In this document: one piece after another, positions 34,651 to 42,380 of the stretch
Layout: every line of letters starts with the position of its first letter
Numbering within the stretch: the stretch's first letter is position 1
Assembly (NCBI GenBank): GCA_016280855.1
Contig: JAEEHP010000020.1
Coordinates: forward strand, 1-63,105
DNA: 63,105 nucleotides
From: Bacteroidaceae bacterium
GTDB taxonomy: Bacteria; Bacteroidota; Bacteroidia; Bacteroidales; Bacteroidaceae
Direction of reading: 5' to 3'
Notes under the pieces: generated by a model
What the model saw: the letters and a program-made list of their open reading frames with translations, nothing else
Databases searched by the model: none
What the model was told of the DNA's origin: nothing
Position numbers and translations under genes: made by a program

Positions 34651-35436
34651 TTATGACATCGAAGCTATGACATCTGCAAACTTCAGGATGCGCCCTGCAT
34701 TCTGCTCGTTGAAAACGAGGTGGGAGAAATCGCATTGTTTTTGGCTTAAGTCAATGCCTCTCAGGCGCTCTGATACAGCGTTCTTCAGTTCCTCAATAGA
34801 CGAAATGCCTGTCTTAGCCTTTAGGAAGTTCATATTCGGGGTGGTTTTCGATAGCAGGAAGATGGCGTCGTAGAAGTCGCGACCTTTCTGGCGGGAGAGG
34901 ATGGCGGAGAACTTCATGGCGCAGAGCACATCCATTGGCGGCACCTGAACACTGAAGAAGAAGCCCATTCTGTTGATGTTTGCAACAACGGGTTGGTATG
35001 CTACGCCCTGATCCTGTGCCTCAATCTTCAGCAGAAGCCTTTCTTCACGATGCCCCGTCAGCCCAAGGTTAAACAGCATCTCCGGGAAATAGAGGTTGCG
35101 ACGGAATGCCGTCAACTTGGGATTGGGCCTGTCACGCGTTTCCACGTCGATATTGTTCTGCCGGAGGTAAGACACCAAACTGTCTGTCATGGCCATGAAA
35201 TCCTCCTCACTCAAGTCCTTGCAGTCGAAGTCCAGGTCTTCAGAGAATCGGTCGATGCCCTGAATAAGGCGAAGGTTCGTACCCCCAATGAATGACACCT
35301 TATTAATATATGGCGTTGTAGCCAGATGGTCTAGTATGAACAGTTGTAGATACTCTTTCAACATATAGCGGTCGAATCGGCTTTCCCTCGCTATCGTCGG
35401 CGGGAAAAAGTTGCGAATGTACTCAAGGTCTATCAT
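34651..35436 (-). CDS. AbiEii/AbiGii-type nucleotidyltransferase toxin (type IV toxin-antitoxin)
   Basis: A 261-residue nucleotidyltransferase-like protein. The family motifs are clear: FIGGTNLRLIQG (about 49-60), RFSEDLDFD (about 63-71), and QKGRDFYDAIFLL in the C-terminal half. AbiEii proteins block growth, and phage infection in some cases, by modifying RNA or protein partners. The start codon overlaps the stop of the upstream antitoxin gene as ATGA. The base composition is visibly more A/T-rich than in the flanking core genes, which fits acquisition. Confidence 0.88.
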   Translation of the reverse strand: MIDLEYIRNFFPPTIARESRFDRYMLKEYLQLFILDHLATTPYINKVSFIGGTNLRLIQGIDRFSEDLDFDCKDLSEEDFMAMTDSLVSYLRQNNIDVETRDRPNPKLTAFRRNLYFPEMLFNLGLTGHREERLLLKIEAQDQGVAYQPVVANINRMGFFFSVQVPPMDVLCAMKFSAILSRQKGRDFYDAIFLLSKTTPNMNFLKAKTGISSIEELKNAVSERLRGIDLSQKQCDFSHLVFNEQNAGRILKFADVIASMS

Positions 35437-36050
35437 AGTCCGTATGCTTTTAGTAAGCGTTTTACCCTTTGTGTTAACGTCTTGCTGCCTATTTGCGCGA
35501 GATAGTCATGAAGGCGTCCCCAATTGAACTCACTTTGCAAGAAGTCCTCGTCGAGGCGCAGTTCTTCCATATCGTGTACAGTCTTGTAATAGGGATTCAG
35601 GTATAGCAGGTCGAGCAAGGCCTTCTCTGGCGTGGCAAACAGCAGGCCACGGCCGTTCTGCATCGTCTTCATCTCGTAACCGAAAAAGAGCGGCGTTTTG
35701 ACATTCTGGTAATGGAAGGTGCCGAAGGCATTCTCGAACTTGGCGGTCTTGAGCGTCGTCACGCTCGTCAGCTGTACCACCTCCTCAGGTATCATCCCGT
35801 AGAACGACAAGGCACTGTGCAGGCTGATGTACGACGGCATGTAGATGCGATTGGCCACATAGCGCGAAAAGTCGGGCACCTGTCGATACTCAGGAAAGGC
35901 ATAATACTGGTTGCGCAACTTCACGAGCAGGCCCTTGCGGCACCATCTTGTCAGGTTGTTGCGGTCGAAATCCTTCTCCCACAGCAGCACCTGATTGATG
36001 TTGAAACATCCCATCGGGTACATTCTTTCTCTAAACGTCAGGAAGTCCAT
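35433..36050 (-). CDS. AbiEi-type antitoxin / regulator
   Basis: A 205-residue partner of the AbiEii toxin. An N-terminal winged helix (FNINQVLLWEKDFDRNNLTRWCRKGLLVKL, then YYAFPEY) and an AbiEi C-terminal part with YISLHSALSFYGMIPE and ATPEKALLDLLYLN match the family. AbiEi proteins bind inverted repeats in their promoter and repress the operon. The start at 36050 (MDFLTFRERM) is chosen because a -7 element lies at 36080-36087; the open frame runs to 36122. Confidence 0.85.
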   Translation of the reverse strand: MDFLTFRERMYPMGCFNINQVLLWEKDFDRNNLTRWCRKGLLVKLRNQYYAFPEYRQVPDFSRYVANRIYMPSYISLHSALSFYGMIPEEVVQLTSVTTLKTAKFENAFGTFHYQNVKTPLFFGYEMKTMQNGRGLLFATPEKALLDLLYLNPYYKTVHDMEELRLDEDFLQSEFNWGRLHDYLAQIGSKTLTQRVKRLLKAYGL

Positions 36051-36079
36051 TCTTTGCTTAATCTGTTTCAAAAACTCTG

Positions 36080-36087
36080 CAAATATA
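36080..36087 (-). promoter_or_regulatory. -7 element of the abiE operon
   Basis: TATATTTG on the minus strand, 30 bases before the chosen ATG. No good -33 element and no obvious operator palindrome were seen. Confidence 0.45.
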
Positions 36088-36342
36088 GAGATTTTTGGAA
36101 TCAAAACGACATTCATGGGCAAAATACTTTTGATTTTTAGGCTCTTTTAACATCATTTGAGGGGGCAACCTCTGATGGTAACTGCTCAGTCATGTGCCCA
36201 TGGATGGTCGCTACGCTCAAAATTATCAAAAAATTAATTCAAAAAATTATAAGAACTGCAGTTGGACATACCTTTTGATTATTTTCTTATTCAATTTTTT
36301 TATAACATTCTTGAAGTGTCAAGCGTCTCTTCGAGCCGAGCG

Positions 36343-36384
36343 GAGGCCGATAGGCCGACCCCACATTGCATGACTGAGCAGTTA
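36343..36384 (+). repeat. 42-bp direct repeat, right copy
   Basis: Identical to 33803-33844, in the same orientation. The two copies bracket the AbiE operon and the A/T-rich non-coding stretch. Confidence 0.9.
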
Positions 36385-36465
36385 ATGGCACAACAGATTC
36401 AGTTAAAAAATGCTAACGATAACAACTTTTTCCGTTTTATGATTTCCATTTTATGGAAAAACTAA

Positions 36466-36473
36466 TATCTTTG
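36466..36473 (+). promoter_or_regulatory. -7 element for the ATPase gene
   Basis: TATCTTTG, 15 bases before the ATG at 36488, so the leader is very short. The -33 region has only a weak ATTTC match. Confidence 0.5.
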
Positions 36474-36487
36474 CAAGCAAAAACCAA

Positions 36488-37636
36488 ATGAATATGTCAA
36501 AGGAGAAAGTAAAGATTGACAACCCGTTCGTAACCACAGGTTATGCAGGTGCCGAGTACTTCTGCGATAGGGAAAAAGAAACAGCGGACATTATACGCTA
36601 CCTGACTAACGGCAATAATGTAGCGTTGATCTCACCGCGCAGATATGGCAAGAGCGACTTGCTGCGGCATTGCTTCGCTCAGAAGGTGATTGCTGACCAT
36701 TATTATACGTTTATTGTCGATATCTATTCCACCAAGACTGTGGCTGAGATGGTTGCCAAACTGGGTAGCGCCATCCTGGAGACCTTGAAGCCGAAGGGAA
36801 AGAAGGTGTGGGAGAAGTTTCTCGCAATCCTTGCATCGGTGCGCTCCGGCATATCCTTCGATATTAACGGGCAACCTTCGTGGACCATGAGCGTCGGCGA
36901 CATTCAATCACCGACAGCCACGCTCGACGAGATTTTCACTTATCTGCAAAATGCCGATCGTCCCTGCCTGGTGGTCATTGACGAGTTCCAGCAGATAACC
37001 AAATACGGCGACCCGAATATTGAAGCAGAGATTCGTACCCGCGTTCAATATTGCAGCAATGCCCACTTCGTGTTTTCCGGTTCCAGAAGGCAACTGATGG
37101 GTGCCATCTTCACCTCTCCTGCGCGACCTTTCTACCAGAGTGTCACCCTTTACCATCTTGACCGGCTGCCATTGGACAGATACACGGCGTTCTGTGTTGC
37201 TCACTTCAAAAAGATGGGTAAAAAACTTGATGATGCTGTAGTAAGTCGTCTTTACAGCCAGTTCGACGGAGTCACCTATTACATGCAGAGAGTCATGAAC
37301 GAATTGTTCAGCAAGACAGCAGCCGATGCCACATGCGTTGAAGACGATGTCAGCAAGGCCGTGGATGAGATCATTGCCGTGTCATCTCCCATTTACGAGG
37401 ACCTGATGTACCAACTTCCTGAGAAACAGAGTCGTGTATTGATTGCTGTGGCAAAGGACGGAACGGCAGAGAATGTGACCAGTGGGAAGTTCATCAAACG
37501 ACACGGCCTTGTGTCACCCAATTCCGTGAAATCCGCCATCCCCGCATTGATAGACAAAGGGTTGCTCACTCAGGATAAGGGCACCTACAAGGTTTACGAT
37601 CTGTTCTTCGCCATATGGCTGGTCAAAAATTTCTAA
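36488..37636 (+). CDS. Archaeal-type AAA ATPase (PF01637-like)
   Basis: A 382-residue STAND/AAA ATPase. Walker A is ISPRRYGKSDLLRH (about 50-63), Walker B is CLVVIDEFQQI (about 160) and a sensor-like HFVFSGSRRQLM follows. The C-terminal part is a winged helix (VTSGKFIKRHGLVSPNSVKSAIPALIDKGLL). Such ATPases are numerous in Bacteroidetes and archaea and have no settled function; many are in variable regions. The start may be 36488 or the ATG two codons later (36494). It lies just outside the right repeat of the AbiE region. Confidence 0.85.
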   Translation: MNMSKEKVKIDNPFVTTGYAGAEYFCDREKETADIIRYLTNGNNVALISPRRYGKSDLLRHCFAQKVIADHYYTFIVDIYSTKTVAEMVAKLGSAILETLKPKGKKVWEKFLAILASVRSGISFDINGQPSWTMSVGDIQSPTATLDEIFTYLQNADRPCLVVIDEFQQITKYGDPNIEAEIRTRVQYCSNAHFVFSGSRRQLMGAIFTSPARPFYQSVTLYHLDRLPLDRYTAFCVAHFKKMGKKLDDAVVSRLYSQFDGVTYYMQRVMNELFSKTAADATCVEDDVSKAVDEIIAVSSPIYEDLMYQLPEKQSRVLIAVAKDGTAENVTSGKFIKRHGLVSPNSVKSAIPALIDKGLLTQDKGTYKVYDLFFAIWLVKNF

Positions 37637-37667
37637 ACGTTGTGGCACGAAAGTCGCAAACAATCAC

Positions 37668-37675
37668 TACCTTTG
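37668..37675 (+). promoter_or_regulatory. -7 element for the DUF4250 gene
   Basis: TACCTTTG, 27 bases before the ATG at 37702. The -33 element is unclear. Confidence 0.55.
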
Positions 37676-37701
37676 CAGCGTCGAAATAAAAATAAGCTCG
37701 C

Positions 37702-37902
37702 ATGGACTATCTACCTCAAGACCCTTATATGCTGGTATCAGCCATCAATATGCTCCTCCGCGATGAGGAGTTCGACACGCTGGAGTCGCTGTGCTATAAC
37801 TTCAACCGTGAACCCGAAGAGATCAAGGATTACCTTCGCAAGCACGACTTTGAGTACAGCGAGACGCAAAGACAATTCCGACCGAAGGGAGTTGAAAGTT
37901 GA
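37702..37902 (+). CDS. DUF4250-family small protein (66 aa)
   Basis: A short acidic protein, MDYLPQDPYMLVSAINMLLRD at the start, which is the usual beginning of DUF4250 proteins (LPxDPxMLxSxINMxLRD), then a helix-turn-helix-like second half (EEIKDYLRKHDFEYSETQRQF). The last residues (GVES) are encoded by the AGTTGAAAGTTG repeat that begins here. The function is unknown. Confidence 0.82.
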   Translation: MDYLPQDPYMLVSAINMLLRDEEFDTLESLCYNFNREPEEIKDYLRKHDFEYSETQRQFRPKGVES

Positions 37903-38052
37903 GAGTTGAAAGTTGACGAGTTGATAGTTGATAGTTGACAAGTTGACGAGTTGACAAGTTGAAAGTTGAACTTTCGGAGCAGCGAGAGCAATCAAGCTTG
38001 CTTGAATTGCCGAGTCGTGACGAAAGTCAGCGAAGCTAAAGTTGAAAGTTGA
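37888..38052 (+). repeat. AGTTGA tandem repeats plus 95-bp repeat element, copy A
   Basis: Tandem GTTGA-type heptamers (37888-37970) run into a 95-bp element at 37956-38050 that is identical, base for base, to 42270-42364. It contains ACTTTCG...CGAAAGT arms and an inner TCAAGC-TT-GCTTGA hairpin. It sits 2 bases upstream of the SpoU methyltransferase ATG. Confidence 0.92.
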
Positions 38053-38964
38053 ATGGTTAATGTTCATCGGTTAACATCGTTGCAGGAGCCGGGGGCAGAG
38101 TTGTTCGCCACGCTCACGGAGGCACAGCTGAGGAATCGGCTGGAGCCGGAGAAGGGTGTGTTCATCGCTGAGAGCCCGAAGGTGATACGCGTGGCATTGG
38201 ACGCCGGCTTGGAACCGGTGGCCCTGCTGTGCGAAGAACGGCACCTCGAAGGGGATGCCGCGGACATCATCGAGCGCATCGGCGATATACCTATTTATAT
38301 AGGGGATCGTGAGCTGCTGGCGGCGCTGACGGGATATACGCTGACACGCGGCGTGCTGTGTGCCATGCGACGGCCGGCGGCAAAGACGATGGAGGAGGTG
38401 TGCGAGGGAGCACGGCGCGTGGTGGTCATCGACGGCGTCGTGGACACGACGAACATCGGCGCCATCTTCCGCTCGGCAGCGGCCCTGGGCATCGACGCGG
38501 TGCTCGTGACGACGAACAGCTGCGACCCGCTGAACAGGAGGGCGGTGAGGGTGTCGATGGGCAGCGTCTTCCTGGTGCCGTGGACGTGGGCGGAGGAGGG
38601 AGGACCCGACGCTAATGCGTCGGACACAGTGGCAAACACAGGAAGGAAGGAGGAAGAGGGGAAGGGCACAGTGGCGAACACAGGAAGGAAGGAGGAAGAG
38701 GGGGCGTATATAGAGGTGCTGAGGAGGATGGGGTTCAAGACGGTGGCGATGGCGCTGACGGACAAGTCGATACGGTTGGACGATGCGCGGCTGAAGGCGG
38801 AGCCTAAGTTGGCGCTGATCATGGGCACCGAAGGCGACGGCCTTCCGAAGGAAACCATCGCCTCTGCCGATTATGTCGTCAGGATTCCCATGGCGCACGG
38901 CGTGGACTCGCTGAACGTCGCCGCCGCCTCGGCCGTGGCGTTCTGGGAACTGCGACGGGACTAA
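38053..38964 (+). CDS. TrmH/SpoU-family RNA 2'-O-methyltransferase
   Basis: A 303-residue SPOUT methyltransferase. A substrate-binding N-domain (about 1-105) precedes the knot domain: motif 1 DTTNIGAIFRSAAALG, motif 2 LALIMGTEGDGLP and motif 3 IPMAHGVDSLNVAAASAVAF. Between motifs 1 and 2 is an unusual insert at about 185-219, GGPDANASD followed by two 14-residue copies of TVANTGRKEEEG-xx. The DNA shows a 7-bp palindrome (38606-38623) and a 42-bp tandem duplication (38625-38666, 38667-38708). The exact rRNA or tRNA target is not determinable. Confidence 0.9.
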   Translation: MVNVHRLTSLQEPGAELFATLTEAQLRNRLEPEKGVFIAESPKVIRVALDAGLEPVALLCEERHLEGDAADIIERIGDIPIYIGDRELLAALTGYTLTRGVLCAMRRPAAKTMEEVCEGARRVVVIDGVVDTTNIGAIFRSAAALGIDAVLVTTNSCDPLNRRAVRVSMGSVFLVPWTWAEEGGPDANASDTVANTGRKEEEGKGTVANTGRKEEEGAYIEVLRRMGFKTVAMALTDKSIRLDDARLKAEPKLALIMGTEGDGLPKETIASADYVVRIPMAHGVDSLNVAAASAVAFWELRRD

Positions 38965-39338
38965 TTTTTTTTAGCAATGATATTTCAGTAGGCACAGAAG
39001 GTGTTTTATAAGACAACGAATTATACGAATTAGACTAATTTTTTCTTGTCCTATAGTCGTATCTTCTTATAGCCACGATGCAGCGTAAATTCATTTAATT
39101 AGTATAATTAGCTGTCAAAAAAGAAGAATTATGCCAAGTGCTATATTGTTGCCAAATTTTTTACGGATTAATTCTTGTCCTATGGCATAGCAGATGCCAT
39201 CAATCAGAGGGCGTTGTACTTATAAAGTATCAAGGTATGTCCTGACGCATGAAGGAGCGCGGACTGTTTGACTCGGGTCAGACAGTCCGCGCAACGATGT
39301 ATGTGGGCTTGGGCTCTTAGGTGTAAGGAGGCGGTCAG
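38965..39338. other. Non-coding spacer with copy A of a 163-bp palindromic repeat
   Basis: No gene is supported. Bases 38991-39153 are an inverted copy of 43731-43892. The remainder (39154-39338) includes GCGGACTGT...ACAGTCCGC (about 39258-39291), a hairpin that could end transcription of the converging genes. Confidence 0.8.
38991..39153 (+). repeat. 163-bp palindromic repeat, copy A
   Basis: The element begins GGCACAGAAGGTGTTTTATA and ends GCCAAGTGCTATATTGTTGCC. Its two halves are themselves imperfect inverted repeats around GACAACGAATTATACGAATTA. Copy B, in opposite orientation, is at 43731-43892. Confidence 0.85.
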
Positions 39339-40634
39339 TTATGCTTTCACCAGACAGGCATCGAGGGCGGCCGTGATGGCTTCGCGGTCGAGGTGCTGAC
39401 CGATGAAGACGAGCTTCTGCATGCGGTCGCCGTATTGCTTGTCCCAATCGCGGACGAGGTCGGGCGTCTTGGCCATGAACTCGCGCAGCTCGTCGTCGGG
39501 CATGGTGACATACCACTGTCCGGCATCGCGGAGGCTGACTTGCTTGCCGGCCTGCTCGAAGACGTAGCAGGTGTCGGGCTCGCCGTAGAACCAGCAGATG
39601 CCTTTGGCGCGGATGATGCTGCGGGGCCAGTGGCGGGCGACGAACTCGTCGAAGAGGCCGAGGTTGAGGGGCTCGCGGCGGTAATAGACGAAGGTGCCGA
39701 TGCCGTACTCCTCGGCTTCGCCTTCGTCGTGGTGGTGATGATGGTGATGATGGTGGTGGTGGCTTTCCCCGGCGGGAAAACCGCCGGGCGCACTGTCCCC
39801 GTGATGAAGGTCGTCATCATCGTCGTCGTCGTGATCGTGATCATGGTGGTCGTGGTGGTGATCATCATCATCGTCGTCGTCGTCATCATCATCATCATCG
39901 TGGTGGTGCTCGATGGCATCGATCCAGGCGGCGGAGGTGGCGACGGCGTCGAAGTCGAAGAGGTTGGTGTTGAGGATCTTGTCGAAATCGATGTCGCAGT
40001 AGTCGCAGGGGATGATTTCGGCTTTGGGCTGGAGGGCACGGATGATCTGGCGGACACGTTCGAGCTCAGCGGGTGATACCTCGGAGGCTTTGTTCAAAAG
40101 GATGATGTTGCAGAACTCGACCTGCTGGATGACGAGGTTCTCGATGTCGTCCTCGTCGAGGTTGGGACGGAGGAGGGACTCGCCGCTGCCGAACTCATCA
40201 CGCATACGGAGGGCATCGACCACGGTGACAATGCTGTCGATGACGGGCACGCCGTCGCGGACATACTCCAATCCCATGGCGGGCATCGAGCAGATGGTCT
40301 GTGCGATGGGAGCGGGTTCGCAGATGCCGCTGGCTTCGATGACGATGTAGTCGAAGCGCTGCTGGCGGGTGATGTCGCGGAGTTGCTCGACGAGGTCCAT
40401 CTTCAGGGTGCAACAGATGCATCCGTTCTGGAGGGCAACGAGGCTGTCGTCCTTCTGTCCGACGATGCCGCCTTTCTCGATGAGGTCGGCGTCGATGTTC
40501 ACTTCGCCGATGTCGTTGACGATGACGGCAAAACGGATGCCGCGACGGTTGTTGAGGATACGATTGAGGAGGGTTGTCTTGCCGCTACCGAGATAACCGG
40601 TGAGCAGGAGGACGGGAATTCGTGTGGGAGTCAT
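39339..40634 (-). CDS. COG0523 (CobW/YeiR-type) metal GTPase with His/Asp-rich tract
   Basis: A 431-residue G3E GTPase, putative metal chaperone. It has Walker A GYLGSGKTTLLN, the metal-binding CxCC motif NGCICCTL (about 72-75) and a CobW C-terminal domain (GTFVYYRREPLN ... WYVTMPDDEL). Between them, residues about 243-302 are almost wholly Asp and His, a common metal-binding tract in this family. The tract is interrupted by SAPGGFPAGES, read from an 8-bp GC palindrome (39768-39788) that recurs in the GH97 gene. Zinc, cobalt or nickel may be bound; the client is unknown. Confidence 0.9.
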   Translation of the reverse strand: MTPTRIPVLLLTGYLGSGKTTLLNRILNNRRGIRFAVIVNDIGEVNIDADLIEKGGIVGQKDDSLVALQNGCICCTLKMDLVEQLRDITRQQRFDYIVIEASGICEPAPIAQTICSMPAMGLEYVRDGVPVIDSIVTVVDALRMRDEFGSGESLLRPNLDEDDIENLVIQQVEFCNIILLNKASEVSPAELERVRQIIRALQPKAEIIPCDYCDIDFDKILNTNLFDFDAVATSAAWIDAIEHHHDDDDDDDDDDDDDHHHDHHDHDHDDDDDDDLHHGDSAPGGFPAGESHHHHHHHHHHHDEGEAEEYGIGTFVYYRREPLNLGLFDEFVARHWPRSIIRAKGICWFYGEPDTCYVFEQAGKQVSLRDAGQWYVTMPDDELREFMAKTPDLVRDWDKQYGDRMQKLVFIGQHLDREAITAALDACLVKA

Positions 40635-40694
40635 ATGGGGAGTTGAAAGTTGAAAGTTGAGAGTTAGAAGTTGAACACAACGTTTTTAATCGTG

Positions 40695-40702
40695 CAAAGG
40701 TA
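40695..40702 (-). promoter_or_regulatory. -7 element for the COG0523 GTPase
   Basis: TACCTTTG on the minus strand, about 60 bases before the ATG. The leader carries the AGTTGAAAGTTG repeat (40637-40675). No Zur-like palindrome was identified. Confidence 0.5.
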
Positions 40703-40752
40703 CAACTTTTCTTTGGTTCGGGGAATAAAAAGTTATGAAAAAAGGTGTTTTA

Positions 40753-40784
40753 GTTGGAGATTATGATATAAATGGCTATCTTTG
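40753..40784 (+). promoter_or_regulatory. rmuC promoter
   Basis: GTTG at 40753-40756 and TATCTTTG at 40777-40784, with a 20-base spacer. It overlaps the in-frame ATG at 40772, so the rmuC start must be the later ATG at 40808. Confidence 0.7.
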
Positions 40785-40807
40785 CAGCACTAATCAGCCG
40801 TTACACC

Positions 40808-42238
40808 ATGTTATATTACGTCATTGTCCTCATCTTGGGAGCGCTTTTGGGAGCACTCATCGCCTGGCTCGTCATGCGCGGCAAGTTAAATGTCGCCAAC
40901 ACCATCCTCAAGGAACGTACCGAAGAGGGTGTGCAGTTTCAACAGATTATTAAGGAACGCGAGGAAACGCTGAAGGAGCAGACGGAAGCGCGGCAGCAGC
41001 TGGCGGTACGCGTTGAGGTGCTCAGCAATCAGCTGAACGATCTGCAGCGGCATGGTCAGGAAACCCTTGAGGCCAAGGAACGCGCTGCCGACGAGGCCAT
41101 GGCGGCACAGGAACGGCGGCATGCCGAGGCGCTGGCAGCCCAGCAGGCCCGCTTCGACGAGACGATAGCGAAGGTGACGGCTCAGATGAAGGACGCGACC
41201 AACGAGATGCTGCGCGAACGGCAGAAAGAGTTCACCGAATCGTCGGGAATGAGCATCGGACAGCTCGTCAATCCGCTGCGGGAGACCATCGAGAAGATGC
41301 AGAAGGAGATGGCCGAGACGCAGACGCGACAGAGTGCCGACAGCGGCGCCCTGAAGACCATCATCCAGCAGATGATGGAGAAGAGCGAAGAGGCTAAACG
41401 CAGCACCGAGGCGCTCACACAGGTGTTCCGAAGAAGCAATAACGTGCAGGGCGACTGGGGCGAAACGGTGCTCGACGAGCTGCTGGAGAGCCAAGGGCTC
41501 ACACGAGGCATACACTATGACGTGCAATCCACGATTCGCGATGCCTCGGGCACGGCAGTACTCAACGACGAGGGCTCGAGGATGCGCCCCGACGTGATCC
41601 TGCACCTTGACCAACGCCGCGACGTCGTCATCGATTCGAAGGTGTCGCTGGCAGCCTATATGGACTACGTCAATGCACAGAACGATGCCGACCGCCAGCG
41701 CTACCTGGCCGCACACATCAACAGCATCAAGGAGCAGGTGAAGCTCTTGGCCGCGAAGGACTACAGCTCGTACATCCAGCCGCCGAAAGTGAAGATGGAC
41801 TACGTCATCATGTTCGTGCCTCATGCCGGTGCACTCTGGACAGCGCTGAACGCTCAACCCGACCTGTGGCGCCGCTCGATGGAGAAAGGCGTTTATATCG
41901 CCGACGAGCAGACCCTGTTCGCGGCTTTGCGCATCATCAGCCTCACATGGACACAGATCCGACAGGCACAGAACCACGAGGAGGTGTACAACCTGGCTTC
42001 GGAGATGATGGACCGCGTGGGACAGTTCGTCAAGAAATACCAGACTATCGGAACGGCCCTTGCCAGCGCCCAGAAAGCCTTCGACGAAGGACAACGCAAG
42101 CTGCAGCCCTCAGGGCAAAGCATCATTCAGACTTGTGCCAAGCTGCAGAAACTCGGCGCCAAGAAGTCCGACAAGAACCCCATCCCGCAGCTCCTCGACG
42201 TGGAGGAAGTTGGGGAAGTTGACGAGTTGACGAGTTGA
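40808..42238 (+). CDS. rmuC: DNA recombination protein RmuC
   Basis: A 476-residue membrane-anchored nuclease-like protein. An N-terminal helix (LYYVIVLILGALLGALIAWLV) is followed by a long coiled coil (about 30-190) and a PD-(D/E)xK-like core with RPDVILHLDQRRDVVIDSKV. RmuC limits recombination at inverted repeats in E. coli, which is of interest given the many inverted repeats here. The last residues (EVGEVDELTS) are read from the AGTTGA tandem repeat that begins at the stop. Confidence 0.9.
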   Translation: MLYYVIVLILGALLGALIAWLVMRGKLNVANTILKERTEEGVQFQQIIKEREETLKEQTEARQQLAVRVEVLSNQLNDLQRHGQETLEAKERAADEAMAAQERRHAEALAAQQARFDETIAKVTAQMKDATNEMLRERQKEFTESSGMSIGQLVNPLRETIEKMQKEMAETQTRQSADSGALKTIIQQMMEKSEEAKRSTEALTQVFRRSNNVQGDWGETVLDELLESQGLTRGIHYDVQSTIRDASGTAVLNDEGSRMRPDVILHLDQRRDVVIDSKVSLAAYMDYVNAQNDADRQRYLAAHINSIKEQVKLLAAKDYSSYIQPPKVKMDYVIMFVPHAGALWTALNAQPDLWRRSMEKGVYIADEQTLFAALRIISLTWTQIRQAQNHEEVYNLASEMMDRVGQFVKKYQTIGTALASAQKAFDEGQRKLQPSGQSIIQTCAKLQKLGAKKSDKNPIPQLLDVEEVGEVDELTS

Positions 42239-42364
42239 CGAGTTGACAAGTTGATAGTTGACGAGTTGAAAGTTGAAAGTTGAACTTTCGGAGCAGCGAG
42301 AGCAATCAAGCTTGCTTGAATTGCCGAGTCGTGACGAAAGTCAGCGAAGCTAAAGTTGAAAGTT
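42219..42364 (+). repeat. AGTTGA tandem repeats plus 95-bp repeat element, copy B
   Basis: Tandem GACGAGTT/GAAAGTT units from 42219 lead into 42270-42364, a perfect copy of 37956-38050. It lies 17 bases before the M18 ATG. Confidence 0.92.
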
Positions 42365-42380
42365 ATACATTATATATATT

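Larger units (their letters stand above)
36123..36487. other. Non-coding spacer with repeats between the AbiE genes and the ATPase
   Basis: It holds an inverted fragment of the flanking repeat (TAACTGCTCAGTCATG at 36178-36193), the direct repeat pieces at 36241-36256, 36277-36305 and 36343-36384, and between them a CTTGAAGTGTCAAGCGTC hairpin (about 36310-36327) related to the repeats near 17933 and 43146. No gene is supported. Confidence 0.75.

Noticed and set aside
34532-34873. 113-codon plus-strand frame at the AbiEii 3' end
   Set aside because: It mostly lies opposite the conserved AbiEii gene, and its upstream part is repeat DNA.
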